DNA of 64,000 nt from DATKDP01 sp035546335 (GTDB lineage Bacteria; Acidobacteriota; Thermoanaerobaculia; Gp7-AA8): NCBI GenBank assembly GCA_035546335.1, contig DATKDP010000129.1, positions 1 to 64,000 of the forward strand. The letters are read 5' to 3'. Positions 52,146 through 61,173 of the stretch are shown here, piece after piece; the first letter of the stretch is position 1, and every line of letters begins with the position of its first letter. Made by a program: the position numbers and the translations under genes. Below the pieces are notes generated by a model. That model saw only the letters and a list, made by a program, of their open reading frames with translations, searched no databases and was not told where the DNA came from.

Positions 52146-53843
52146 ATGAGTTTCGAGGGGGAGATGGGAGAGCTCGAGCTGCTGCCGAAGCTGGTCGAGC
52201 TGTGGAAGCAGCGCTTCACCGGCGCACTCCGATTCGAGAACGACGGTGTCATCAAGATCGTTTACTTCAAAGAAGGAAACGTTCTGAGCGCGAGCACCAA
52301 CGATCGCAGCGACAGTGTCGACGAGATCCTGGTGCGTGGGGGAAAGATCACGAAAGAGCACCTTCGCCAGGCGCTCGGAAAGAGAAAGGACAACGAGACG
52401 CTCGGTGACGCGCTCCTCGGACTCGGTTTCATCACGAGAAAGGAACTTCTGTGGGGCCGGCGGGTCCAGCTCGTCGGCATCCTCCGATCGATACTCGGAT
52501 GGACGGCGGGCAACTACGCGCTCGTCGAAGACTACCTTCCGAAGCGCGAGGAAGGAACGCTCTTCTACCTCCCGCACATTCTGCTCGAATTGATCGTGAC
52601 GGAGACGGATCGAAGCCGAATCAGCAGTGAGCTTCAGACGGGGGAGGCGATCCTGACGCGCGGCGACTCGTTCGAGGCCGTCTACCCGAATCTCGGGCTC
52701 AATGAGGAGGCTGACGCCATCGTCGCTCTCATCGACGGCCAGCGGAAGGCCGCCGACGTGGCCGGCGCGTCTGCGACCGACGCCCTCAGCGTGTTGAAGC
52801 TTCTCCACGCGCTCGCACTGCTCGGTGTGATCCGGATCGACAAAGCTCCAGTGATACCTGAGGTTCCTCCGGTGGCCGACACCGTCTCCGTGCCTGAGGT
52901 TGAGAGTGCAAGCGGTCTCGCGCAAGAGACGGCGGAGGAAGAGACGGCGTATGATCTCGGTGTTTCGCCGCAGCTCGAGATCGATGAAGAGCTCCTCCAG
53001 GGCAGCGGGGAGGATGCAATCGAGGAAGAAGTGGGGACGGAGCTGGCGGATGGGCTCGTGCAATCGTCCGCGGTCGAGGAGACGGCGTACGATTCCGAGG
53101 ACGAGGAGGTAACGCGCAGCGAAGTCATCCGACAACACCGGCGGACCCTCGGGAGGCAGCGGCTTGCATGGGTTGCCGTAATTTTGCTCGCCGTCGTCGG
53201 TGTCGTCCTGACAGGGTGGTCGTATCGCAGCAGGCAGCAGGAGGAAGAGGTGACTGCAGTCGCGGCGGCTGATATCCCGGGAGCGACGCCCGTGGGAATC
53301 GTCCCGGGAGGGTTCTCCACGATGACTTCGACGTCGGGCCAGCCGGCGGATGCAGGGAGCCAGGCAGACGTGACGATCGTCCCCGAGCCTGACGCGGAGG
53401 ATGTGGCCGCGGCGGATTCTGAGGTCACAGCGCCGCCTGGTGCATCGACGCGAGTACAGGACGCTGGCACGAAGGCTCGAGACGCACCGGTAACCAGGGC
53501 CGAGGAACCGCCACCGGTTGCGCGGATCGAATGGTCGAGCCCGTTGCGAGCCCGCTACGATGCGATGGCTCGCGAGTTCCGCGCCGCGAGCAACCCGGAT
53601 GACTACACCGTTCAGTTCTCGCTGGTGTGCCAGACCGAGTCGGTCACGAATGCGCTCGAGGCAGGGGGGAGCGCGGTCTGGTTCGTGCCGATTCAGTTTC
53701 GCGGAGCTCCCTGCTTTCGTCTGTTCTGGGGACGGCATGCGACGCTCGAAGCGGCGCAGGGCGCGGTTGGAGCGATTCCGGCATCGCTTCGAGCAGGCAG
53801 TGTGCCTACGATTCTGAGAGTCGGGGATACGGTGGAGCGATGA
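52146..53843 (+). CDS. DUF4388-TM-SPOR-like signalling protein
   Basis: A 565-residue protein. DUF4388 occupies about 1-130; a winged-helix-like block at 188-230 (AIVALIDGQRKAADVAG) precedes an acidic linker with two EETAYD repeats; one TM at 339-357; a Ser/Thr/Pro linker; and a C-terminal SPOR-like domain (about 480-560, DDYTVQFSLV). This is a cytoplasmic DUF4388 sensor tethered to a periplasmic peptidoglycan-binding-type domain. A GGAGG site decides ATG 52146. It is translationally coupled (ATGA) to the DUF4126 gene. Confidence 0.87.
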   Translation: MSFEGEMGELELLPKLVELWKQRFTGALRFENDGVIKIVYFKEGNVLSASTNDRSDSVDEILVRGGKITKEHLRQALGKRKDNETLGDALLGLGFITRKELLWGRRVQLVGILRSILGWTAGNYALVEDYLPKREEGTLFYLPHILLELIVTETDRSRISSELQTGEAILTRGDSFEAVYPNLGLNEEADAIVALIDGQRKAADVAGASATDALSVLKLLHALALLGVIRIDKAPVIPEVPPVADTVSVPEVESASGLAQETAEEETAYDLGVSPQLEIDEELLQGSGEDAIEEEVGTELADGLVQSSAVEETAYDSEDEEVTRSEVIRQHRRTLGRQRLAWVAVILLAVVGVVLTGWSYRSRQQEEEVTAVAAADIPGATPVGIVPGGFSTMTSTSGQPADAGSQADVTIVPEPDAEDVAAADSEVTAPPGASTRVQDAGTKARDAPVTRAEEPPPVARIEWSSPLRARYDAMAREFRAASNPDDYTVQFSLVCQTESVTNALEAGGSAVWFVPIQFRGAPCFRLFWGRHATLEAAQGAVGAIPASLRAGSVPTILRVGDTVER

Positions 53844-54409
53844 TCGAAACGATTGCCACACTCCTGACAGCGATCGGGCTCGGTTCCGGAGCGGGGGTGA
53901 ACGCGTACGCGACATTTCTCGTATTCGGACTCGTTTCGCGTCTTCAGCCGGCGCTCTTTCCGAGCGACCTCGCGGGCTTTTTCGGGTCGACTCCCGTGCT
54001 GATCGTCGCCGGCACGCTCTACGTCATCGAATTCATCGCGGACAAAATCCCGGCGATCGATCATGCCTGGGATGTGGTGCACACCTTCATCCGCCCGCTG
54101 GCGGGAGCGCTGCTCGCGGTCGCTGCCACCAGCTCGGAGTTTCCACGATCGTGGGTCGTGGTCGCGTCGGTTCTGAGCGGAGGAGCGGCACTCGGATCGC
54201 ATCTGCTGAAGGCGACGATGCGGGCGGCGAGCACCACGACGACCGGAGGGATGGGGAATCCGATTCTGTCCGTGGCGGAAGACATCGTGGCATTCGTCAG
54301 CTCGGCCGTGGCGATCTTTCTTCCCTGGCTGTTTCTCGCACTGCTCATCGTGGCGATTGCATGCCTCGTCTACCTGAGTGCCCGCTGGTCGGCGCGGCGA
54401 GAGGGGTGA
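53840..54409 (+). CDS. DUF4126 membrane protein
   Basis: A 189-residue protein with about five TM helices. The opening TAIGLGSGAGVNAYATFLVFGL and AGALLAVAA match the DUF4126 family, which is of unknown function and sometimes called a transmembrane region of mechanosensitive or peptidoglycan-linked type; no role is proven. It overlaps the DUF4388-SPOR gene by 4 bp, so the pair probably works together at the membrane. Confidence 0.88.
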   Translation: MIETIATLLTAIGLGSGAGVNAYATFLVFGLVSRLQPALFPSDLAGFFGSTPVLIVAGTLYVIEFIADKIPAIDHAWDVVHTFIRPLAGALLAVAATSSEFPRSWVVVASVLSGGAALGSHLLKATMRAASTTTTGGMGNPILSVAEDIVAFVSSAVAIFLPWLFLALLIVAIACLVYLSARWSARREG

Positions 54410-54588
54410 GGCAATGTTCTGAGAGGGGAGGGGGCGGACACGACCGATTGGGAGGCCTATTTTTCCAACCCACAAAACCGCAGCCCTTTTTAGATTGTCT
54501 GCGGGCCGACAATTAATGTAACTGTAAACAGTTCAATCAGTTGTAACGAGTAATTATCAATAATTTCAGCCGCCGGGATTGTCGGAGC
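54410..54588. other. AT-rich gap before rnpB with a palindrome
   Basis: A notably AT-rich stretch for this genome lies at about 54450-54570, with the palindrome AACTGT-AA-ACAGTT at 54520-54533. It may be a regulatory site or a foreign remnant. No gene is present. Confidence 0.4.
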
Positions 54589-54630
54589 GATCTGCGTTCC
54601 GATCGCAGATCCTTCACATCAGGATGACAA
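54589..54630. repeat. Truncated hairpin repeat, copy 3
   Basis: GATCTGCG (54589-54596), a 7-nt loop TTCCGAT and CGCAGATC (54604-54611), followed by the right-arm tail CCTTCACATCAGGATGAC. The loop equals the ends of the copy 1 loop (TTC and CGAT) with the middle missing. Confidence 0.6.
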
Positions 54631-54692
54631 GAGCCGCAATGTTTCGCAATCCTGGCAGAACGGACAGGGATGATGGTGACGACGAATCCTGT

Positions 54693-54698
54693 TACGAT
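54693..54698 (+). promoter_or_regulatory. -10 box TACGAT of rnpB
   Basis: TACGAT ends 7 nt before 54706, exactly where the 5' strand of the terminal stem of RNase P RNA begins. Confidence 0.55.
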
Positions 54699-54705
54699 GA
54701 TTCGT

Positions 54706-55065
54706 GTGGAGTGGATCGGAGGATCGCCGTGGCAACACGGAGGAAAGTCCGAACTCTCACGGGCAGCAGGCTGGATAACGTCCAGGCGCGGTGACGCGAC
54801 GGAAAGTGCAACAGAAAGATACCGCCGGGAGCCAACGCTTTCGGTAAGGGTGAAATGGTGCGGTAAGAGCGCACCGCATCGCGCGTGAGCGTCGATGGCA
54901 CGGCAAACCCCCTGCGGAGCAAGACCAAATAGGGAAGCAGTGGAACCGCCCGTTTCCGTTGAAAGCTTCCGGGTAGGTTGCTCGATCACCGCGGCGACGC
55001 GAGTGACAGATGAATGATCCTCACTCCGCGAGGAGCACAGAATTCGGCTTACAGATCCACTCCAC
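54706..55065 (+). ncRNA. rnpB: RNase P RNA (class A)
   Basis: About 360 nt. The ends pair perfectly (GTGGAGTGGATC with GATCCACTCCAC, the P1 stem). Conserved core strings are present in order: GAGGAAAGTCCGAACTC, ACAGAAAGATACCGCC, GGTAAGGGTGAAA, GGTGCGGTAAGAGCGCACC, CAAACCCC, GGAGCAAGACCAAATAG, AGATGAATGATC and ACAGAATTCGGCTTACAG. It is the catalytic RNA of tRNA 5'-end maturation. Ends are from the P1 stem; exact 3' end may differ by a few bases. Confidence 0.97.
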
Positions 55066-55116
55066 ACTTCCCCTTCCGGTCTTCGCAGGCCGGCGCCCCT
55101 TCATCGCGGCGGCAGG

Positions 55117-56013
55117 GTGGCGGTTTTAGCAGCCTCCTCCCCCTCGACAGCCGAGCGCATCGAGAGGGCGCGCCGGCATCTCGAAGAGGCGGGACTGAGC
55201 GTCGAATTCGCCAGCAACCTATTCGCCAGGGACCGATCCTATCTCGCCGGCTCGGACGAGGTCCGGGCCCGGGAGCTCAATGAGCTGCTTCGACGCGACG
55301 ACTTCGATGCCTTTCTCTTCGCCAGGGGAGGATACGGCGCGATGCGCATCCTCGACGCGATCGACTATCAAGCAATTGCCACGAACCCCCGCCCGTTGAT
55401 CGGCTATAGCGACGTCACGGCGATCCACCAGGCGGTCGCCGCACGCGCCGGCGTCGCGTCCTTCCATGGCCCCATGCTCAACACCGACTTCTTCGAGCGG
55501 CTCTCTCCCGCGCGGGACACCTGGTTCTGGTCGATGCTCGGAGGCGAGGCGCCTCTCTCCCTCGATCTTCTCGACGAGCAGATCCTCTCTCCGGGCCGCG
55601 CCTCGGGCATTCTGTTCGGTGGCTGTCTTTCGCTCACGGCCGCTCTGGTCGCAACGCCGTACGACTTCTGGGTCGACGACGGCATCTGGTTCTGGGAAGA
55701 GACGGACGAGCCGACCTATCGCATCGACCGTATGTTGACCCATCTGAAGCTGTCTGGTAGATTGCAATCGATCCGAGGCGTCATGATTGGCAAGCTGAAA
55801 AAGTGTGGCGAAAGCGACGCTGGCGAGTTGAATGCCGTCCTCTCGGAGCTCTTCGTCAATCGCGGAATTCCTGTCGTTCGCGATCTCCCTTTCGGCCACC
55901 ACGGTGACAATCTCCTTCTCCCGATCGGCCGCCGCGTGACGCTCGATGCCGATGCCCGGCTCTTCACCATCGAGGAGCCGGCTGTCGAGCCGGCCACAAC
56001 GAGGCGGCGATGA
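55117..56013 (+). CDS. LD-carboxypeptidase (S66 family)
   Basis: A 298-residue serine peptidase that trims the D-Ala of murein tetrapeptides during peptidoglycan recycling. It has the nucleophile in LIGYSDVTAIH, the GGCLSLT loop and the Glu/His part EETDEPTYRIDRMLTHL and FGHHGDN. Start is a GTG at 55117 but the frame continues upstream as RPAPLHRGG, similar to the usual N-terminus (KPPxLxxGDxVAVVAPSS), so about 10 residues may be missing; no good codon exists there. It lies 51 bp from rnpB. Confidence 0.85.
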   Translation: MAVLAASSPSTAERIERARRHLEEAGLSVEFASNLFARDRSYLAGSDEVRARELNELLRRDDFDAFLFARGGYGAMRILDAIDYQAIATNPRPLIGYSDVTAIHQAVAARAGVASFHGPMLNTDFFERLSPARDTWFWSMLGGEAPLSLDLLDEQILSPGRASGILFGGCLSLTAALVATPYDFWVDDGIWFWEETDEPTYRIDRMLTHLKLSGRLQSIRGVMIGKLKKCGESDAGELNAVLSELFVNRGIPVVRDLPFGHHGDNLLLPIGRRVTLDADARLFTIEEPAVEPATTRRR

Positions 56014-56789
56014 AAGCCGTCTTCAAAACGACCGGCGGAGGAAAAGACCCTACCCGCGATGTCTCCGTCAACTATGCCGAGGGCGACACGATCTTTCGTG
56101 AGGGAGAGCTCGGCACTGAGATGTTCATCATCCACGACGGCGAGGTGAACATCGTCAAACGATTCGGCAGCGAGACCATCGTGCTCTCACGGCTCTCCAA
56201 GGGAGATTTCTTCGGTGAAATGTCGGTCATCGACAACGCGCCTCGCAGTGCCGATGCCGTCGCCGCGTCCAATGTCACCCTCCTCGCCATCAACGGCGCG
56301 CGCTTCGACGAGATGATCCGCAAGACGCCGGAGATTGCCGTGCGCATCATCAGGAAGTATTCCAAGCGCCTCCGCGAGGCGAATGCGATGCTCGAGCGTG
56401 CCGTCGGTGAGGAGACCAACGCACGTCGCTCTCCGCATGCGACCGAGGCGCAGATCGATCCGGCACACCGGATGCGGCTCGTCGACATGGCTACGGGGAT
56501 CGCCTTCTTCTTCAGCCGCGCCGACGAGACGACCATCGGCCGGGCCGATCCGGTCACCGGAATTCTCCCCGACATCGACCTCACCGCTGTCGACACGAAT
56601 CGTTCCGTCTCGCGTCGCCATGCGAAGATCATTCGGAGGGAGGGTGAGCTGTTCGCGCTCGAAGAGGTGGGCACCGTCAATGGTACCTTCGTCAACGACC
56701 AGAGGATCGCCACCGGCCAGCCGTTCCCGGTCCACAATGGGGATCGTCTGAAGATCGGCCTGATTCAAATGAAGGTCGTCCTGGACTAG
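56010..56789 (+). CDS. Cyclic-nucleotide-binding-like domain fused to FHA domain
   Basis: A 259-residue cytoplasmic protein. Residues 18-130 are a cNMP-binding-type beta-roll (EGDTIFREGELGTEMFIIHDG, then RLSKGDFFGEMSVIDNAPRSAD, resembling the phosphate-binding cassette). Residues 165-259 are an FHA domain with GR, SRRHA and NGTF (phosphothreonine-binding residues present). It lacks a DNA-binding helix-turn-helix, so it is a signalling adaptor. ATG 56010 overlaps the LD-carboxypeptidase stop (ATGA). Confidence 0.9.
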   Translation: MKAVFKTTGGGKDPTRDVSVNYAEGDTIFREGELGTEMFIIHDGEVNIVKRFGSETIVLSRLSKGDFFGEMSVIDNAPRSADAVAASNVTLLAINGARFDEMIRKTPEIAVRIIRKYSKRLREANAMLERAVGEETNARRSPHATEAQIDPAHRMRLVDMATGIAFFFSRADETTIGRADPVTGILPDIDLTAVDTNRSVSRRHAKIIRREGELFALEEVGTVNGTFVNDQRIATGQPFPVHNGDRLKIGLIQMKVVLD

Positions 56790-56888
56790 CGGCAACCGGT
56801 ACGCGCACCCCGTGCGCAGGAAGCGGGGCGGAGCGATGTGGTGAGGTGAGATCGTTTTCCGTCTCGCGGTCTCCACACCCCGTAGAAT

Positions 56889-56919
56889 TTGACACGATCC
56901 GATCAAACCGAGGGACAAT
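56889..56919 (+). promoter_or_regulatory. Promoter of recG, likely leaderless
   Basis: Consensus TTGACA (56889-56894), 19-nt spacer, GACAAT (56914-56919), then 6 nt to GTG 56926. A TAGAAT at 56883-56888 could give an alternative leadered start. Confidence 0.5.
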
Positions 56920-56925
56920 TGTCGC

Positions 56926-59025
56926 GTGAGAGCACGCGCTGCATGGACGATCGCCCCCGAAACTCCGCTGCAGTTTCTTCGAGGGGTCGGAGAGGCGCGC
57001 GCCGCCCTCCTTGCGGCGGCGGGACTCGACACGGTGGGCGACCTGCTCTACTCGTTTCCCTATCGTTACGAAGATCGCCGTCACACGGTTCGAATCTCGG
57101 AGATCGCTGGTGTCATGGCTCCGGTGACGCTGCGTGGCACGATCATCTCGGCGACGCTCAGAACCTCGCCGATCCGGAAGTTGAAGATCTTCGAAGCGAT
57201 CGTCGATGACGGCAGCGGCAGGGTGATGCTGGTCTGGTTCAATCAGGCGTGGCTTGCCGAGCAGCTCCGTCGCAACGACCGGCTGGTGATCCATGGGCAA
57301 CCGCGCGTGAACAGTCGCGGCCGGCTCCAGATCGAGAATCCGGCGTTCGAAAAGCTCGGCCCGGACGGTGAGGCGGACGAGGAGGGGGCGATCATCCCGA
57401 TCTACTCGTCGGTATCGGGGATCGCGCCGAAGACGATGCGGCGAATCGCGCAGCAGGCTCTCGAGGCGGCGGCGCGCATCGAGGATCCGTTGCCCGAAGA
57501 GATCCGCTCGCGGCTCGATGTGATCGGCTTGCGCGAAGCGATCATCAATCTGCATCGCCCCGCGGAGATCGATGAAGCATTCCTTCAGGGGCGCTCGGCG
57601 GCGCACCGGCGGATGATCATCCAGGAGTTCTTCTCCTTTCAGCTCGCGCTGCGGCTGAGGCGAGCCACGCAGGAAACGGACAAGAGGCCGCGGGCCATCG
57701 AGATCACCGATGCGATTCGCGATCGGATCCGTTCGATCCTTCCGTTTCGACTCACTGCGGCTCAGAAGCGCGTGCTGCGCGAGATCGCGACGGACATGCA
57801 ATCCGATCGACCGATGTACCGGCTGCTGCAGGGAGACGTCGGAAGCGGCAAGACGATCGTCGCGCTGGTCTCCGCACTTCTGGCGATCGAGAACGGGTTT
57901 CAGGTTGCGCTTCTCGCGCCGACGGAGATCCTCTCCGAACAGCACCACCAGCGCATCGTGCAACTGCTGAGCGCCGGTGGGCGGGGGGTCCGGGTCGCGA
58001 AACTGACGGCGAACGCCAACGGCAGAGAACGGGATGCGCTGCTGCGGGGACTTCGGGAGGGGACGATCGATCTGGTGATCGGAACGCACGCCCTCCTCGA
58101 AGAGAGGGTCGTCTTCAGCCGGCTCGGATTGGCGATCGTCGACGAGCAGCATCGCTTCGGTGTCGAACATCGCCAGTGCCTCTTCGCCAAGGGGCGATTG
58201 CCGGATGTTCTGGTGATGACGGCCACTCCCATCCCGAGGTCGATGGCGCTGGCGATGTACGGCGATCTGGAGTTGTCGGTGATCGACGAGCTTCCTCCCG
58301 GAAGAAAGCCCGTGACCACGGTCATTCGCGGAACGGCGCGCCTTCCGAACGTGCTCGGTTTCCTCGAGGAGCAGGTCAAGGCGGGAGCACAGGGTTACGT
58401 GGTCTTCCCGCTGATCGAAGATTCGGACAAGCTCGATCTGACCTCACTCACCGCCGGGTTCGAGACGATCCGTCAGGGCCTCCCGTCCTGCCGACTGGCG
58501 ATGCTTCATGGCCGCATGCCGCCGGATGAGAAAGAGCAAGCGATGCGCCGCTTCGTCGCGCAGGAAGTCGATGTTCTGGTGAGCACGACGGTGATCGAAG
58601 TGGGAGTCGACGTCTCGAACGCGTCGATGATGATCGTGATCGATGCCGATCGCTTCGGCCTCGCGCAGCTCCATCAGCTTCGTGGCCGTATCGGCCGCGG
58701 CCAGCGAAAGTCCTACTGTGCTCTGATCCGCAGTGAAGGAGCCGGCGAGGAGGCGAAAGAGCGTCTTCGCGCGTTCCGGCAGACCTCGGATGGCTTCGAG
58801 GTCGCCCAGCGCGATCTCGAGCTGCGCGGCGCGGGCGACTTTCTCGGAACGCGGCAGTCCGGCGTGCCTCGATTCCGCTTCGGCGACCTCGTCGGCGACT
58901 ATCCCTTCATGGAGCTCGCCCGTGAAGCCGCGATCGAGCTCGTGGATCAGAGTCGAACGAGGGCGGGAGAGCTTCTCGGCCGGTTGGCTGCCGGCGAGCG
59001 CGCTTCGCGACTGCCTCGCGATTGA
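56926..59025 (+). CDS. recG: ATP-dependent DNA helicase RecG
   Basis: A 699-residue branch-migrating helicase that remodels stalled forks. N-terminal OB/wedge domain (LRGTIISATLRTSPIRKLKIFEA), Walker A GDVGSGKT, DEQHRFG, TATPIPRSMA, and motif VI QLRGRIGRGQ are visible. Start GTG 56926 (RARAAWTIAPETPLQFLRG) is close to the usual family start. The palindromic ACTAACTT-N16-TGGTTAGT motif overlaps the sequence 3' of its stop. Confidence 0.95.
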   Translation: MRARAAWTIAPETPLQFLRGVGEARAALLAAAGLDTVGDLLYSFPYRYEDRRHTVRISEIAGVMAPVTLRGTIISATLRTSPIRKLKIFEAIVDDGSGRVMLVWFNQAWLAEQLRRNDRLVIHGQPRVNSRGRLQIENPAFEKLGPDGEADEEGAIIPIYSSVSGIAPKTMRRIAQQALEAAARIEDPLPEEIRSRLDVIGLREAIINLHRPAEIDEAFLQGRSAAHRRMIIQEFFSFQLALRLRRATQETDKRPRAIEITDAIRDRIRSILPFRLTAAQKRVLREIATDMQSDRPMYRLLQGDVGSGKTIVALVSALLAIENGFQVALLAPTEILSEQHHQRIVQLLSAGGRGVRVAKLTANANGRERDALLRGLREGTIDLVIGTHALLEERVVFSRLGLAIVDEQHRFGVEHRQCLFAKGRLPDVLVMTATPIPRSMALAMYGDLELSVIDELPPGRKPVTTVIRGTARLPNVLGFLEEQVKAGAQGYVVFPLIEDSDKLDLTSLTAGFETIRQGLPSCRLAMLHGRMPPDEKEQAMRRFVAQEVDVLVSTTVIEVGVDVSNASMMIVIDADRFGLAQLHQLRGRIGRGQRKSYCALIRSEGAGEEAKERLRAFRQTSDGFEVAQRDLELRGAGDFLGTRQSGVPRFRFGDLVGDYPFMELAREAAIELVDQSRTRAGELLGRLAAGERASRLPRD

Positions 59026-59056
59026 CTAACTTCCGTAGCGGGTTTCATTGGTTAGT
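59025..59056. promoter_or_regulatory. Palindromic motif shared with the CGNR upstream region
   Basis: ACTAACTT (59025-59032), 16 nt, TGGTTAGT (59049-59056), starting at the last base of the recG stop and about 180 bp upstream of trpS. Half-sites and gap are identical to 49669-49700. Confidence 0.45.
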
Positions 59057-59236
59057 GGTCATCCACCTCGAGCCGTCAGCCGCGTACGAGAAATGTGACG
59101 GTGGCGTGAGACGCCGCTGTCACACAGGAGATTTCAACTTCGGTCGTTCGTGCTGGTAAACTGCGCCGTTCTTTTCGAAAGGGAAGGATCGGTTCAATCG
59201 ATCCGTTGACTCGTCCCTGATCGTGAGAAGCTTGCG

Positions 59237-60262
59237 ATGACGACCGAGGACCTTACCAGGGACGAGCAGATCGTGCTCAGCGGACTGCGGCCGACCGGCC
59301 GCGTCCACCTCGGGAACTATTTCGGTGCGATCCGGAACTGGGTCCGGCTGCAGGACAGCTACCGCTGCTCCTATTTCGTCGCCGACTGGCACGCGCTCAC
59401 CTCGGATTACGCCGATCCGTCGAGCATTCGTCAATCGACTTTCGATGCCGTCGCCGACTGGCTCGCGGCGGGGCTCGACCCCGATCGCTGCACGCTCTTC
59501 ATCCAGTCGGAGGTCAAGGAGCATGCCGAGCTTCATCTGCTGCTGTCGATGACCACGCCGTTGCCCTGGCTCGAGCGCGTCCCCACGTACAAAGAGCAAC
59601 AGCAGCAGCTTGTCGAGAAGGATCTCAACACCTATGGATTTCTCGGCTATCCGCTGCTGCAGACGGCCGACATCATCGTCTACCGGGCGAACTTCGTTCC
59701 TGTGGGGGAGGATCAGGCGGCGCATCTCGAGCTGTCGCGGGAGATCGTTCGCCGCTTCAATCATTTCTACGGTCCCGTCTTTCCGGAGCCTCGAGCACTC
59801 TTCACCGAGACGCCGAAGGTACCGGGGCTGGACGGCCGGAAGATGTCGAAGTCGTACGGCAACACGATCGGACTGACCGCGAGCCCGGAAGAGATCCGGA
59901 CGCTGGTCTCGACGATGTTCACCGATCCCAACCGCATCCGCCGGCGCGATCCCGGCAATCCCGACATCTGCAACCTCTTTCAATTCCATCGACTCTTCTC
60001 GCCGGAAGAAATTCTTCAGCGCGTCGATGTCGAATGCCGCACGGCGCAGATCGGCTGTGTCGACGACAAGAAGCTCCTCGCCGAGATCATCATCGAAGCG
60101 CTTGCGCCGATCAGGGGGCGGCGTGAGAGAATCGATCGCGACCCTGGAATCGTCTGGGACGTGCTTTTCGAGGGGAACCGGCGAGCGCGCGAGAGGGCGG
60201 CGGAGACTCTGGAAGCGGTGAGATCCGCGATGCAGATCGACTACCCGGAGCTGAAGCGATGA
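59237..60262 (+). CDS. trpS: Tryptophanyl-tRNA synthetase
   Basis: A 341-residue class I synthetase. The HIGH-like motif is in RPTGRVHLGNYFGA and the KMSKS motif is GRKMSKSYGN; DNTYGFLGYPLLQTADI-like helical core matches TrpRS. It charges tRNA-Trp. The 211-bp leader holds a hairpin GGATCG (59186-59191) / CGATCC (59199-59204), but no Trp-rich leader peptide. ATGA overlap with scpA heads the trpS-scpA-scpB-rluB-cmk run. Confidence 0.96.
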   Translation: MTTEDLTRDEQIVLSGLRPTGRVHLGNYFGAIRNWVRLQDSYRCSYFVADWHALTSDYADPSSIRQSTFDAVADWLAAGLDPDRCTLFIQSEVKEHAELHLLLSMTTPLPWLERVPTYKEQQQQLVEKDLNTYGFLGYPLLQTADIIVYRANFVPVGEDQAAHLELSREIVRRFNHFYGPVFPEPRALFTETPKVPGLDGRKMSKSYGNTIGLTASPEEIRTLVSTMFTDPNRIRRRDPGNPDICNLFQFHRLFSPEEILQRVDVECRTAQIGCVDDKKLLAEIIIEALAPIRGRRERIDRDPGIVWDVLFEGNRRARERAAETLEAVRSAMQIDYPELKR

Positions 60263-61086
60263 GCGAGGAGAGCGTCACTGCGAGCGCGGAAGAGATGGAT
60301 CTGCGGCCGGCGGAACAGGACGAGTCCGGCGCCGTAGAGGATTCCGCTTACAGCCTGACGCTGCCGACGTTTCATGGACCGCTGGACCTCCTTCTTCATC
60401 TGATTCGCCAGCACAAGGTCGACATCTACGACATTCCGATCGTGCTGATCACCGAGCAGTACAACGAGTACCTCGATGCGATGGACGAGCTCGACCTCGA
60501 GGTCGCGGCGGACTACGTGTACATGGCCGCGGTTCTGATCCACATCAAGTCGAAAATGCTGCTTCCGCGTGACGAGGAGTCGGATGAGGAAGACCCTCGG
60601 AGTGAGCTGGTCGACAGGCTCCTCGAGTATCAGCGTTTCAAGACGGTCGCAGAGCAGTTCGCCGAGATCGACGTAGTGCGAATGGGGGTGTGGACGCGCC
60701 CGCCGACGCCGCTTCCTGGAGTCGACGCCTCGGACCTCGACATGAGCGAGGTCTCGCTGTTCGATCTGATCGATGCGTTCCGTTCGGCTCTGGTGCGATA
60801 TCGCCACGATCATCCCCAGGCCATCGAGCTGCAACGGTCGGTTCACAAGATCTCAGAAAAGATGCTCGAGGTGACGAGTCTGCTCTCCGAAAAGTCTCCC
60901 GTTCGACTGGGCTGGTATCTCGAAGGAAGGGACCGCGGAGAGCTCATCACGATTTTTCTAGCAGTGCTCGAGCTCGTCCGTTTGGGAGGAATTTCTCTCC
61001 GACAAAGCGAATCGTTCGGAGAGATCGTGATTCACAAGACGGAAGTGGCGATCGACTCGTCGCAGTTTGCGTTGTATGACAACTGA
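60259..61086 (+). CDS. scpA: Segregation and condensation protein A
   Basis: A 275-residue kleisin of the SMC complex. After an acidic N-terminal extension (about 30 residues) come the family motif FHGPLDLLLHLIRQHKVDIYDI, the helical YVYMAAVLIHIKSKMLLP and the C-terminal winged helix (ITIFLAVLELVRLG). It binds SMC heads and ScpB to compact the chromosome. It overlaps trpS by 4 bp. Confidence 0.95.
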   Translation: MSEESVTASAEEMDLRPAEQDESGAVEDSAYSLTLPTFHGPLDLLLHLIRQHKVDIYDIPIVLITEQYNEYLDAMDELDLEVAADYVYMAAVLIHIKSKMLLPRDEESDEEDPRSELVDRLLEYQRFKTVAEQFAEIDVVRMGVWTRPPTPLPGVDASDLDMSEVSLFDLIDAFRSALVRYRHDHPQAIELQRSVHKISEKMLEVTSLLSEKSPVRLGWYLEGRDRGELITIFLAVLELVRLGGISLRQSESFGEIVIHKTEVAIDSSQFALYDN

Positions 61087-61173
61087 TGAGGTGTTGCGCC
61101 GGATGGCTCGCGGGCGGCTGATGCCCCGATGCTGCCGCGTCGCGCCGAACATTTCGAGAGGTTCATTGGACAG

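Noticed and set aside
59026..59236. T-box or trp attenuator upstream of trpS
   Set aside because: No T-box core sequence, no Trp-rich leader peptide and only a short hairpin.
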